Below are positions 1 through 7,354 of a DNA stretch of 37,911 nucleotides, piece by piece (position 1 is the first letter of the stretch; every line of letters begins with the position of its first letter). The notes beneath the pieces were generated by a model. The model did not search any database and was not told the DNA's origin. It was given only the letters and a program-made list of their open reading frames with translations. Location: NCBI GenBank assembly GCA_002069605.1, contig MWBQ01000028.1:1-37911 (forward strand). The letters run 5' to 3'. This DNA comes from Candidatus Atribacteria bacterium ADurb.Bin276 (lineage in GTDB: Bacteria > Atribacterota > Atribacteria > Atribacterales > Atribacteraceae). The position numbers and the translations under genes are program-made.

Positions 1-104
1 ACTGAAGATAAATGTACTGTGTCTTCCACTTTCAAGCTATTCTTGGTGTATGAAAGGGATTGTGACACAGCCTGAATGACAGAATGGAGGATGAGATTGC
101 TACA

Positions 105-150
105 TTTTTTTCCTCTCCCCTGGTGGGAGAGGATTAAGGTGAGGGGGGAA
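105..150 (-). repeat. Dispersed repeat family A, inverted copy
   Basis: Read on the - strand, this stretch has the pattern TCACC, TAATCCT, CTCTCCCACC, GGGGAGAGGA. The same pattern occurs in direct orientation at 208-249 and 26939-26980. With 208-249 it forms an imperfect inverted pair about 145 bp long. No credible gene covers it. The open frame at 76-267 is simply the translation of the repeat pair and has no ribosome binding site. Confidence 0.6.
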
Positions 151-207
151 CCTACAAAACTCTCTCAAGTTCGTTTTAAAACACCAAACCTGGGTCTGAA
201 TCTTAGG

Positions 208-249
208 TTTCACCCACATCCTGACTATCTCCCCTCAAGGGAAAAAAAC
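208..249 (+). repeat. Dispersed repeat family A, direct copy
   Basis: Begins TTTCACCCACATCCTGAC, then TCTCCCCTCAAGGGA. It matches 26939-26980 in the same orientation and 105-150 in inverted orientation. The gene-free stretch 1-330 therefore holds this repeat pair plus AT-rich sequence, and I see nothing else in it. Confidence 0.6.
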
Positions 250-330
250 TCTGCTTCCGCTCAATGACGGTTTTCGATAGGTATTTTTATTTTCACCTGG
301 TACCATAACATTTCATGAGAGTCTACCAAT

Positions 331-588
331 TTAATACTCTTTCCCTTTTAATTGTTTTAAATCGTTCAAAAACATCTTTTTATTGGTTATAAAATGAACC
401 ATTCCTAAGATAAACATGATAATCCCAACGTTAGGATGAATCTGGGAAGCAGCGCTCCACAATCCTGGATGATTCATAACTCCAAGCATGGCTAACCACA
501 AAATAACCCCGGTAATGATCATAATAAAAATGAGAATAAGCATCCCCAAGGCAATCAAACCACGAACTTGCATAGTTGACTTATTCAT
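331..588 (-). CDS. Small membrane protein, DUF4405-like
   Basis: An 85-residue protein with two hydrophobic segments, roughly residues 9-36 and 52-66, and a short basic cytoplasmic tail. Histidines at HPGLW, HPNVG and the HFITN stretch near the second segment resemble the small DUF4405 family of cytochrome-b-like membrane proteins, where such histidines may bind haem. The family assignment comes from pattern and size only. The ATG is preceded by GGAGGAAAG at good spacing. The gene stands alone on the - strand and is divergent from the fuculokinase gene. Partner and function are unknown. Confidence 0.6.
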   Translation of the reverse strand: MNKSTMQVRGLIALGMLILIFIMIITGVILWLAMLGVMNHPGLWSAASQIHPNVGIIMFILGMVHFITNKKMFLNDLKQLKGKEY

Positions 589-826
589 TATCTTTCCTCC
601 TCTATTAGCTTTGGATTAGGGAAAAGAAAATAACGCCTTTTTTTAAAAAGAGAAAAATTTTATAATAAGAAAAATTCTTTATTTCATTATAATATAATGG
701 AGAGAAAGGATGAGAGCAATTCGGTCAGATGGTTTTTTAAAGAATCTCCCCTAGAAGCCAGGAAAAATTTCCATTGAAAATATTTTCCCATCAAACCTAA
801 ATATAAATTAAATCGGAGGGAAAACT

Positions 827-2329
827 GTGAATCAATATATTTTGGTACTTGATTGTGGCGCAACAACGCTCCGGGCAGTAGCAGTTGGGATGAAAGGAGA
901 AATATTGGCTATTTCGGCCTTGCCTAATGCTCCCCGATTGCAAAGTGGGTGCGAAGATTGTCTCATTTGGGATTTAGATGAAATATGGAATAAGTTTTTA
1001 CAGATTATTCCTAAGGTAAGGTCTCAAGTCAATGGAAAGGTAGTAGCAGTCACTGTTACCACCTTTGGAGCTGATGGAACGACGGTAAAGAAGGATGGTA
1101 CATTAACTTATCCGGTTATATCCTGGCAATGTTCTCGAACAACCGAATGGGCAAAAAGGATTGCATCGTTAATATCCCCACGAGAAATTTTCCGACTCAC
1201 TGGCTATCAAATAATTCCTTTCAATACCATTATTAAGCTATTGTGGATGAGAGAAAATGTTCCAGAAGCATTGGATGAAGCCGATACCTATATGATGATG
1301 CCTGGGTTATTAAGCTATAAGCTTTGCGGAGAAATGTCTTTTGATTATCCCTCGGCTTCAACGACCATGATGATTGATATTCGTACCAAAAAATGGTCGG
1401 AGCGTTTATTATCTTTAGTTGGATTAGATGAAACCTTTTTTCCACCATTTCTTCCTAGTGGGGGGGTGATCGGGCGGATTACGGAAAAAGTGTCATCAGA
1501 AACCGGGATTCCCTTAGGAATTCCAGTTATTGCTGCTGGTCATGATACTCAATTCGCTTTAATTGGGTCAATGGCTGACCAAAGTGAAATGGTTTTGAGT
1601 TCGGGAACCTGGGAAATTGCTGCGATACGGATCCTAGAATATCGTGACTCAGAAAGAGCTTTTGAAACGGGTATTATGACCGAATTTGATGCGGTAGATG
1701 GTCTTTGGGACCCTCAAATGCTGATGATGGCCGGTGGTGTGGTGGAGTGGGTTCGACGGAATTTTTTTGCTGACATTAAAGATCGATCAGACATCTATTC
1801 ATTGATGATTGATAATGCCAGAGAGATTGAACCGGGAAGTGGGGGAGTTATAGTGGTTCCCTCCTTTATGCCCTCCGGTCCGAATAAGCCTTATGAAACA
1901 CAAGGAACGATCTTAGGGCTAGGGCTAACTACTGATCGTTCGCAAGTTTATCGAGCTGCTCTGGAAGGATTATCCTTTCAACTTAAGCAAGCGGTAAAAG
2001 CATTTTATGAAACCTTTAGTTTTGAACCAACAGCAGTAAGGGTGGTTGGAGGAGGTTCAAAAAACCACCTTTGGAATCAAATACGAGCAGATGTTTTAGG
2101 ACTTCCGGTGATTACTACTTCTTGCGAGGAAGGGACCGTTTTAGGAGCAGCTCTCTTTGCTATGGTTGGTTCCGGTATAGCTCGATCCATCGAAGAAGCA
2201 AAAAAAATGGTCGAAATATCCACTCGGGTATGGGAACCTTCGGAAAATTGGCCCTATTATCAAAAATTATATGAAGAGTATGAAAAGCTTCCTCTTTTCT
2301 TGGCTTCTCATTATCGAAATAAGATCTGA
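827..2329 (+). CDS. fucK: L-fuculokinase (FGGY carbohydrate kinase)
   Basis: A 500-residue sugar kinase of the FGGY family, closest by eye to FucK, which phosphorylates L-fuculose to L-fuculose-1-phosphate in the cytoplasm. The N-terminal phosphate loop LDCGATTLRA lies at about residues 8-17. The FucK-like stretch AGHDTQFALIG contains the probable catalytic base Asp240. SSGTWEI follows, and the C-terminal ATP-binding motif VVGGGSKNHLWNQI is near residue 405. Length matches the family (about 480-500). The start is GTG with CGGAGGG six bases upstream. No fucose isomerase, aldolase or transporter gene is in the window, so the gene is an orphan here. Activity on L-rhamnulose, D-ribulose or another ketose cannot be excluded. 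Confidence 0.85.
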   Translation: MNQYILVLDCGATTLRAVAVGMKGEILAISALPNAPRLQSGCEDCLIWDLDEIWNKFLQIIPKVRSQVNGKVVAVTVTTFGADGTTVKKDGTLTYPVISWQCSRTTEWAKRIASLISPREIFRLTGYQIIPFNTIIKLLWMRENVPEALDEADTYMMMPGLLSYKLCGEMSFDYPSASTTMMIDIRTKKWSERLLSLVGLDETFFPPFLPSGGVIGRITEKVSSETGIPLGIPVIAAGHDTQFALIGSMADQSEMVLSSGTWEIAAIRILEYRDSERAFETGIMTEFDAVDGLWDPQMLMMAGGVVEWVRRNFFADIKDRSDIYSLMIDNAREIEPGSGGVIVVPSFMPSGPNKPYETQGTILGLGLTTDRSQVYRAALEGLSFQLKQAVKAFYETFSFEPTAVRVVGGGSKNHLWNQIRADVLGLPVITTSCEEGTVLGAALFAMVGSGIARSIEEAKKMVEISTRVWEPSENWPYYQKLYEEYEKLPLFLASHYRNKI

Positions 2330-2334
2330 ATCAC

Positions 2335-2362
2335 TTGACAATTAACAATATCAAGTTAGAAT
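2335..2362 (+). promoter_or_regulatory. Sigma70-type promoter for the FMN riboswitch-ribU unit
   Basis: TTGACA at 2335-2340, a 16-bp spacer, then TAGAAT at 2357-2362. It begins just after the fucK stop codon and puts the transcript start about ten bases before the riboswitch P1 helix. Confidence 0.7.
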
Positions 2363-2379
2363 AAATCATTGAGAAAATA

Positions 2380-2515
2380 CTTCTTCAGGGTAGGGTAAGG
2401 GAGAAATTCCCAATTCCCAACCGGCGGTGATGGTTCATCCTAAGCCCGCGAGCCCGATATGGGTTGATCCGGTGAAAATCCGGAGCCGACGGTAAAGTCC
2501 GGATGGGAGAAGAAG
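2380..2515 (+). promoter_or_regulatory. FMN riboswitch (RFN element)
   Basis: Carries the hallmark conserved segments in order: AGGGTAAGGGAGAAATTCCC, CCGGCGGTGATGG, AGCCCGCGAGCCC, GATCCGGTGAAAATCCGG, GCCGACGGTAAAGTCCGGAT and GGGAGAAGA. Helix P1 is seven perfect pairs, 2380-2386 with 2509-2515. It is followed by an intrinsic terminator and then ribU, the expected arrangement for FMN-repressed riboflavin uptake. Confidence 0.97.
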
Positions 2516-2531
2516 TCCATAATAAGCCCAT

Positions 2532-2566
2532 AAACCCTGAAGGCGAAATGCTTTCAGGGTTTTTTT
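2532..2566 (+). terminator. Riboswitch-controlled intrinsic terminator
   Basis: A 12-bp stem (2532-2543 with 2551-2562, one G-U pair), loop CGAAATG, and a run of seven T. The left arm, ACCCTGAAG at 2534-2542, is exactly complementary to 2383-2391 in the 5' side of the riboswitch, so an antiterminator can form when P1 does not. Confidence 0.93.
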
Positions 2567-2603
2567 ATCTCTGAAGAAAGACCATTCGAGGAGGCTTCTT
2601 GAT

Positions 2604-3170
2604 ATGAAGTGTCGAAATTTGGTTTATACTGGAGCATTTTCTGCTCTATCCATTGTTTTGAGCTATTTAATCCACTTCCCCCTAATTCCTTCGGCACCCT
2701 TTTTGCTTTATGATCCTGGTGATGTACCCATATTGATTATGGGCCTTAAATTCAGTCCTGGAATTGGCGTGGTCATGACTGCCATCGTATCAGTTTTATT
2801 TGCGGTTTTAACCGGGCAGGGAGGTCCTTGGGGAGTGCTTATGCATTTTATAGCTACTGGTGTATATGTATTGACTGCTAGTTTGATTTACCGAAGACAA
2901 AGAAACCTCTCTTCAGCAGTAAAGGGTTTGATTATTGCTCCTTTGGTGATGACGGGGGTTATGGTGATAGCTAATCTTTTGGTTACGCCTTTGTACTTAG
3001 GAGTGACTCGAGAAATGGTTATCGGCATGTTGCTTCCTGCCATTATACCCTTTAATCTTCTCAAAGGTGCTATTAATGGAATTATTACATTTTTGCTCTA
3101 TAAAAAAGTCAGCAACTTTCTTGAGGCTGGCGATCAGTGTGTTTCAAAACCCAATGCTGTTAGACAATAA
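2604..3170 (+). CDS. ribU: Riboflavin ECF transporter S component
   Basis: A 188-residue integral membrane protein with about six hydrophobic segments, matching the S component RibU that captures riboflavin and works with the shared ECF energising module (EcfA, EcfA', EcfT, none in this window). Diagnostic features are the N-terminal transmembrane helix followed by PSAPFLLYDPGDVP and the small-residue-rich membrane helices. The FMN riboswitch immediately upstream supports riboflavin as substrate. The ATG at 2604 has GAGGAGGC upstream. A repeat at 3192-3276 follows the stop and separates the gene from convergent ogt. Confidence 0.92.
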   Translation: MKCRNLVYTGAFSALSIVLSYLIHFPLIPSAPFLLYDPGDVPILIMGLKFSPGIGVVMTAIVSVLFAVLTGQGGPWGVLMHFIATGVYVLTASLIYRRQRNLSSAVKGLIIAPLVMTGVMVIANLLVTPLYLGVTREMVIGMLLPAIIPFNLLKGAINGIITFLLYKKVSNFLEAGDQCVSKPNAVRQ

Positions 3171-3191
3171 ACCCTCATACTGCCTAACAAC

Positions 3192-3276
3192 ACCAGATGA
3201 GGATGAAAATACCTATCTAAAACCATCATTGCGAGGAGTCCAACCGTTTTTTGGTTGAACGACGTGGCAATCTCAT
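3192..3276 (+). repeat. Dispersed repeat family B, copy 1
   Basis: About 85 bp, nearly the same as 7131-7214 with roughly ten substitutions and one indel. The core is TCATTGCGAGGAGTCC, then CAACC and GGTTG arms around a T-rich loop, then GACGTGGCAATCTCAT. It lies between the convergent ribU and ogt genes and could serve as a transcript end, although its stem is imperfect. Confidence 0.8.
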
Positions 3277-3319
3277 TTTGTAAATTTTAAAAAAATAATT
3301 TCAGGAAAGAATTTTGTTT

Positions 3320-3844
3320 TTATAGCTGAATATTTTCGAGGGTCAGTAAACGTAATTTCCAGTCTAACCCGTAACCGAATCCTCCTAAAGAACTTTTGGC
3401 GACGACCCGGTGACAGGGGATAATCAAAGGAATCGGATTACGATGTAAAGCTTGGCCTACTGCCCGATAAGCTCTTTTTCGTGAGGATAATTGTGCAACC
3501 TGTTGGTAGGTTTTTACTTCTCCCCAAGGTATATTTTTGGTGATATCCAATATCTGGCGGGTGTAATCGGGAAATTGCTCAATAATAACTGGTTCAGTAA
3601 ATTCAACTTTTTTCCCGGAAAAATAAGTATTGACCTTATCAGAAAAATCTGGCCAGGGCAATTTAGTTTCAAGTACGAATGAATCGTGCTGGGGGAGATG
3701 GTAGGACTGGAGATATTGGAAAGCTTCTTCAGGGGTTGGTTGAGGTAGAACAAATGCAGCCAGCAGGTCATTTTGCCAGCCAATAACTGCCGTACCTAAT
3801 AGTGTGGTTAGAAATGAATAAAAAAAGAGATTTGATTTTTTCAC
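3320..3844 (-). CDS. ogt: Methylated-DNA--protein-cysteine S-methyltransferase
   Basis: A suicide repair protein that moves the methyl group from O6-methylguanine (and O4-methylthymine) in DNA to its own cysteine. The active-site PCHRVV motif is clear, with acceptor Cys144 counted from the GTG start. Upstream are the DNA-binding helix region IPWGEVKTYQQVA and RAVGQALHRNP with its arginine finger. The N-terminal beta-rich domain is the ordinary one for this family, not a membrane segment. I place the start at GTG 3844, behind GGGTGG at six bases, rather than at TTG 3874, which has no ribosome binding site. The gene runs alone on the - strand, divergent from the T-box promoter. Confidence 0.93.
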   Translation of the reverse strand: MKKSNLFFYSFLTTLLGTAVIGWQNDLLAAFVLPQPTPEEAFQYLQSYHLPQHDSFVLETKLPWPDFSDKVNTYFSGKKVEFTEPVIIEQFPDYTRQILDITKNIPWGEVKTYQQVAQLSSRKRAYRAVGQALHRNPIPLIIPCHRVVAKSSLGGFGYGLDWKLRLLTLENIQL

Positions 3845-3931
3845 CAAGACCCACCCTTTCCATTTTCTTATCAAATTGGTCTTTAAATGAGTATTTTAAT
3901 GGTTTTTTGCAAAAAAAGTGACTATTACCTC

Positions 3932-3959
3932 TTTACAAGATTGAAAATTACCGTATAAT
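3932..3959 (+). promoter_or_regulatory. Promoter of the T-box/trpXYZ operon
   Basis: TTTACA at 3932-3937, a 16-bp spacer and a perfect TATAAT at 3954-3959, giving a transcript start near 3966, just before the T-box stem I. The 3845-4249 gene-free stretch consists of this promoter and the T-box leader. Confidence 0.75.
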
Positions 3960-3965
3960 TTTTGA

Positions 3966-4232
3966 TATACTGTTAATAATATCGTAAAAATCCGAAGAAG
4001 GGAACAAGTAGTTTCATCTGACAAACTATAGAGAGCCGGGAGAAGGGATGGAAGCCTGGTGTTTGCGATGAATCGAATGGAGCCTGGAGGAGTGAAGCTG
4101 GTCGAAGAAGGAAAAAACAGCTTCATCGCATTCTGCGTTAAAGGTCTAAAGCTGGAGCCTCTTGCTCAATGAGGGTGGTACCGCGGGTCATTTTAATCCC
4201 TCCCGTCCCTGTGTCGGGAGGGATTTTTTTTT
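3966..4232 (+). promoter_or_regulatory. T-box leader, tryptophan (UGG) specifier
   Basis: The conserved T-box TGGTACCGCGG is at 4176-4186. Stem I can be traced. AGTA (4007-4010) and GAA (4075-4077) form the loop-E motif. TTCATC (4013-4018) pairs with GATGAA (4067-4072). The K-turn AGAGAG is at 4030-4035, and CCGGG pairs with CCTGG (4036-4040, 4055-4059) around the distal loop. The codon right after the loop-E GAA is TGG (4078-4080), hence tRNA-Trp. An internal stem TGAAGCTG/CAGCTTCA (4093-4100, 4118-4125) follows. The base after TGG in the T-box is T, which would pair best with a discriminator A. Most bacterial tRNA-Trp have G73, so a G-U pair would be needed if that holds here. Confidence 0.88.
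4195..4232 (+). terminator. T-box intrinsic terminator
   Basis: An eleven-bp perfect stem AATCCCTCCCG/CGGGAGGGATT (4195-4205 with 4215-4225) with a nine-base loop, followed by a run of T. Its 5' side follows directly after the T-box sequence, as expected for tRNA-controlled attenuation. Confidence 0.93.
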
Positions 4233-4249
4233 AAAAAAGGAGGTAAGAA

Positions 4250-5257
4250 ATGAGAAAGATACTTTTTTTCACATTATTGGTTTTGTTGTCAATAGGGTTG
4301 GTTTTGCCAGCAACGGCTGCTGAACCGATAAAGATTGGGATCATGCAGATTGTTGACCATCCGGCTTTAAATGCAACCCGAGATGGTGTAAGAGATGTCC
4401 TTCAAGAGGTCTATGGATATGTTCCCGATCAGGACATTATCTATGATATGCAATCAGCTCAAGGTGATGTAGCAACTGCCAACACCATAGCACGTAAATT
4501 TGTATCCGATCAGGTTGATGTTATCGTTTCAATTGCAACACCCACCTCCCAGGCAGTGGCTAATGCCACCAAAGAAATACCAATTGTTTTTTCTGCGGTA
4601 ACTGATCCAGTCAGTGCTGGTTTAGTTAAAGATCTTAATAAACCGGGTGGAAATGTTACTGGTGTATCCGATATGACACCGGTAGACCGACAAGTCGAAA
4701 TGCTAAAATATGTATTCCCTGATGCCAAAAATTTAGGTACCGTTTATAACGCTGGTGAGGTTAATTCGGTGGTAACCAACGATTTAGCAAAAGTTGCTTG
4801 TGAAAAATATGGAATGTCTCTTATCGAAGCCACCGTTTCAACATCGGCTGATGTGGCTATTGCCACACAATCCCTGGTTGGTAAGGTCGATGCAATTTAT
4901 GTTTCAACCGATAATACAGTAGTGAGTGCTCTGGAAACGGTAATCAAGGTTTGTCAAGACAAAAAAATACCGTTAATCTTGGCCGATCCTACAACCTTGG
5001 AAAAGGGAGCAACTATGGCTTTAGGATTTGATTATTATTTGCATGGTCGTCAGACCGGTGACATGGTAGCTCGAATTCTAAAAGGAGAAAAGCCATCTGA
5101 TATCCCGGTAGAGTTTGCCAACAAATTGGTTTTAATGGTTAACAGTAAAAACTTGGAAATACTGGGAGTTCAAGCTGATGATTTTAAAGCCCTTTTAGAA
5201 AAGTATGTTGAAGACATGAGATCACAGAACGTTGAGGTCACTTTAGAGTTCAAATAA
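4250..5257 (+). CDS. trpX: ABC transporter substrate-binding protein, TrpX type
   Basis: A 335-residue periplasmic binding protein of the ABC_sub_bind (PF04392) family. An N-terminal signal peptide (MRK, a hydrophobic core, then ATAA just before Glu25) lacks a lipobox cysteine, so the mature protein is soluble. Family-typical stretches include KIGIMQIVDHPALNATRDG, IATPTSQAVANATKEIPIVF and ALGFDYYLHGRQTGDMVARI. Relatives include the tryptophan-binding TrpX of streptococci, also T-box regulated. The Trp specifier upstream makes tryptophan, or a precursor such as indole, the likely ligand. Start ATG 4250 has AAAGGAGG upstream. A hairpin follows the stop. Confidence 0.88.
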   Translation: MRKILFFTLLVLLSIGLVLPATAAEPIKIGIMQIVDHPALNATRDGVRDVLQEVYGYVPDQDIIYDMQSAQGDVATANTIARKFVSDQVDVIVSIATPTSQAVANATKEIPIVFSAVTDPVSAGLVKDLNKPGGNVTGVSDMTPVDRQVEMLKYVFPDAKNLGTVYNAGEVNSVVTNDLAKVACEKYGMSLIEATVSTSADVAIATQSLVGKVDAIYVSTDNTVVSALETVIKVCQDKKIPLILADPTTLEKGATMALGFDYYLHGRQTGDMVARILKGEKPSDIPVEFANKLVLMVNSKNLEILGVQADDFKALLEKYVEDMRSQNVEVTLEFK

Positions 5258-5268
5258 AAAAAGAATTC

Positions 5269-5308
5269 AATTCTAGCCCCATGTTGATTTCATCATGGGG
5301 CTAGAATT
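5269..5308 (+). other. Intercistronic hairpin between trpX and trpY
   Basis: A perfect 15-bp inverted repeat (5269-5283 with 5294-5308) around a ten-base loop, with no T run after it. It is therefore not a standard terminator. This is the position where binding-protein operons often carry a stem that protects the upstream mRNA and raises binding-protein output. Confidence 0.7.
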
Positions 5309-5358
5309 AACACTTTATGAAAACGTAATCTTGAAATGATGAAAAGCAGGTGAAGTGA

Positions 5359-6258
5359 TTGTACGACTATTTTATTTTTAGTGTACAGGAAGGATTGCTA
5401 TACGGAATTCTTGCTTTAGGCGTGTATATTACTTTTCGTTGTTTAGACTTTCCTGATCTAACCGTTGATGGGAGCTTCCCGTTGGGAGCGGCAGTTTTTG
5501 CTTCATTGGTTTATCGAGGATTTGGCCCGATTGAAAGCATGATAGCTGCTTTTATAGCTGGAGCCTTAGCCGGTCTATTAACTGGAGTATTGCATACTTT
5601 TTCGAAAATTCCAGCTCTCTTATCGGGAATTCTTACCATGACCTGTTTATATTCTATTAATTTAAGGATTATGGGGCGACCTAACATATCACTTTCTGAA
5701 AATCTTGGACATCGAACGATTTTCACCATGCTGAGGGATTCCCTCAACGGCATTCCAGAAAGCTATCTTCGTCTCTTTTTTTTAATTGGTCTTATTTTTC
5801 TTATTAAAATTTTATTAGACCTTTTTTTGCAAACCGAAATTGGTTTAGCTATCCGGGCTACTGGTGATAATGAAACTCTGGTTGAGGCCCAAGGGATTAA
5901 TCCTGACCGAATCAAACTGGTGGGAATTTCTCTTTCTAATGCTTTGGTAGCATTCTCTGGTGCCATGTTTGCTCAATATCAGGGTTTTGTTGATATCAAT
6001 ATGGGAATTGGTATGGTAGTTTTAGGCCTGGCTTCAGTGATCGTTGGAGAAGTTCTTTTAAGAGGGAGAATTATTCTGGTAATAACCCTTCAGGTTATTA
6101 TTGGAGCGGTGGTATATCGATTGGCTACCGCAACTGCCTTGAACTACGGGTACAGTATTGGGTTTAAACCCTATGATTTGAAGCTTTTTACCGGTCTTTT
6201 GGTTATCATTATTCTCTCTTTTCCGGTAATAAAAGCGAAGTTTAGGAGAGTGAAATAG
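5359..6258 (+). CDS. trpY: ABC transporter permease, TrpY type
   Basis: A 299-residue membrane protein with about eight to nine hydrophobic segments, of the branched-chain amino-acid/ribose permease type (PF02653). Features typical of TrpY relatives are the N-terminal GLLYGILALGVYITFRCLDF stretch, FPDLTVDGSFPLGAA, and the cytoplasmic coupling region IGLAIRATGDNETLVEAQGI that contacts the ATPase. The start is TTG 5359 with AGGTGA five bases upstream. No better start is in frame. Its stop overlaps the GTG start of the ATPase gene by one base, indicating translational coupling. Confidence 0.9.
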   Translation: MYDYFIFSVQEGLLYGILALGVYITFRCLDFPDLTVDGSFPLGAAVFASLVYRGFGPIESMIAAFIAGALAGLLTGVLHTFSKIPALLSGILTMTCLYSINLRIMGRPNISLSENLGHRTIFTMLRDSLNGIPESYLRLFFLIGLIFLIKILLDLFLQTEIGLAIRATGDNETLVEAQGINPDRIKLVGISLSNALVAFSGAMFAQYQGFVDINMGIGMVVLGLASVIVGEVLLRGRIILVITLQVIIGAVVYRLATATALNYGYSIGFKPYDLKLFTGLLVIIILSFPVIKAKFRRVK

Positions 6259-7070
6259 TGTTACAACTTGAACACATTGATAAAGTATTTTTTAGAAATA
6301 CTCCAGATGAACGATGGGCTTTGAGAAACCTTTCCTGCACTGTTCAGCCTGATGAGTTTGTCACTATTGTAGGGAGTAATGGTGCTGGAAAAACAACCTT
6401 GTTGAATATTGTCAGCGGAAACCATTTTCCCGACCGAGGAAGGGTGATTATAGAAGATCATGATGTAACATCCCTACCAGCTTTTCGTCGAGCTCGTTTT
6501 ATTGGCAGAGTTTTCCAAAATACCTCCCAAGGATCAGCAGCATCGTTGACCATTGAAGAGAATTTTGCCATTGCTTACGCCAAAGGAAGAACCAGGGGGC
6601 TCCGTCTGGCAATTTCTGAACATTTGAGAAAAAAAATTCGAGAGAAATTAGCAGAAGTTGGTTTAGGATTAGAAAACCGCCTTCGAGATCGAGTGGGGCT
6701 TTTATCAGGCGGTCAGCGTCAAGCCTTAGCGTTGCTTATGGCAACTATCGGGAATCCCAAAATTTTACTTTTAGATGAGCACACCGCTAACCTTGATCCC
6801 AAAACTGCTGAAAAAATCATGAATTTAACCAATCTTCTCATTCGGGATGATCATCTGACAGCGTTTATGATTACCCATGACTTGGGAGATGCTCTGAAAT
6901 ATGGGACTCGAACTATTCTTATGGATGATGGTGGAATTGTTTTAGATATCTCGGGAGAAGAAAGAAAAAAAATGACTATCAATGAGCTTTTAGAGCGGTT
7001 TAGTGAACGTCGCCATAAAAAATTTGCTAACGATCGCGTGTTGCTTTCTACTGAAACCAAGGAAGGTTAA
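6258..7070 (+). CDS. trpZ: ABC transporter ATP-binding protein, TrpZ type
   Basis: A 270-residue cytoplasmic ATPase that drives the importer. Walker A GSNGAGKTT spans residues 40-48, the signature LSGGQRQ is near 151, Walker B ILLLDEHTANLDP is near 170, and the switch histidine is in MITHD. The EHTANLDP variant is typical of ATPases paired with PF04392 binding proteins. The start is GTG within the stop region of trpY (one-base overlap). The gene is the last of the T-box operon and is followed by a cluster of palindromic repeats. Confidence 0.92.
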   Translation: MLQLEHIDKVFFRNTPDERWALRNLSCTVQPDEFVTIVGSNGAGKTTLLNIVSGNHFPDRGRVIIEDHDVTSLPAFRRARFIGRVFQNTSQGSAASLTIEENFAIAYAKGRTRGLRLAISEHLRKKIREKLAEVGLGLENRLRDRVGLLSGGQRQALALLMATIGNPKILLLDEHTANLDPKTAEKIMNLTNLLIRDDHLTAFMITHDLGDALKYGTRTILMDDGGIVLDISGEERKKMTINELLERFSERRHKKFANDRVLLSTETKEG

Positions 7071-7130
7071 AGACAAAATGGACAATAGTTCACCAATGAT
7101 GAAGATAAACTCTCAGGCCATTTTTATAGT

Positions 7131-7214
7131 ACCAGATAAGGATAAAAGTAGCTATCTAAATCCGTCATTGCCAGGAGTTCAACCGTTCTTTGGTTGAACT
7201 CCTGGCAATCTCAT
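7131..7214 (+). repeat. Dispersed repeat family B, copy 2, with perfect 18-bp hairpin
   Basis: The second copy of the repeat at 3192-3276. This one folds into a perfect 18-bp stem (7167-7184 with 7192-7209) around GTTCTTT. It begins 60 bp after trpZ and may end or protect the trpXYZ transcript. Confidence 0.82.
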
Positions 7215-7224
7215 CCAACCACTC

Positions 7225-7268
7225 CGTCATTCTGAGGAGCGTATTTTGCGACGTGAGAATCTCATCCT
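7225..7268 (+). repeat. Dispersed repeat family C, unit 1
   Basis: The unit starts CGTCATTCTGAGGAGCG and ends GTGAGAATCTCATCC. Related units lie in inverted orientation at 7303-7342 and 7355-7398, so the region can form a large stem-loop. The start and end words also resemble family B. The gene-free stretch 7071-7629 is made of these repeats, then AT-rich sequence with no confident promoter, then the trpB ribosome binding site. Confidence 0.75.
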
Positions 7269-7302
7269 TTAAAGTATTTATGAAGAATAAAAAACCTAAA
7301 AA

Positions 7303-7342
7303 GATGAGATCCTCACACGGGAAAGCACCACTCAGGATGACG
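7303..7342 (-). repeat. Dispersed repeat family C, unit 2 (inverted)
   Basis: The reverse complement begins CGTCATCCTGAGTGG and ends GTGAGGATCTCATC, matching unit 1 at most positions. With unit 1 it makes an inverted pair with a spacer of about 34 bp. Confidence 0.75.
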
Positions 7343-7354
7343 CCGGTGGTGTCA

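Noticed and set aside
76-267. 63-residue open frame on the + strand
   Set aside because: It is the translation of the inverted repeat pair at 105-249, with no ribosome binding site or family resemblance.
3067-3258. Open frame ending in a stretch similar to the one ending at 7197
   Set aside because: The similarity of the two protein tails comes from the shared family B repeat. The rest overlaps ribU in another frame.
4073-4075. TCG (Ser) as alternative T-box specifier
   Set aside because: GATGAA at 4067-4072 pairs with TTCATC, placing TCG at the helix end. Only the following GAA-TGG fits the loop-E geometry, and the operon content fits tryptophan.
3896-4126. Open frame on the - strand
   Set aside because: It is antisense to the T-box leader and its promoter, with no family resemblance.
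7003-7197. 64-residue open frame overlapping the end of trpZ
   Set aside because: Its C-terminal part is translated repeat and its start is inside trpZ.
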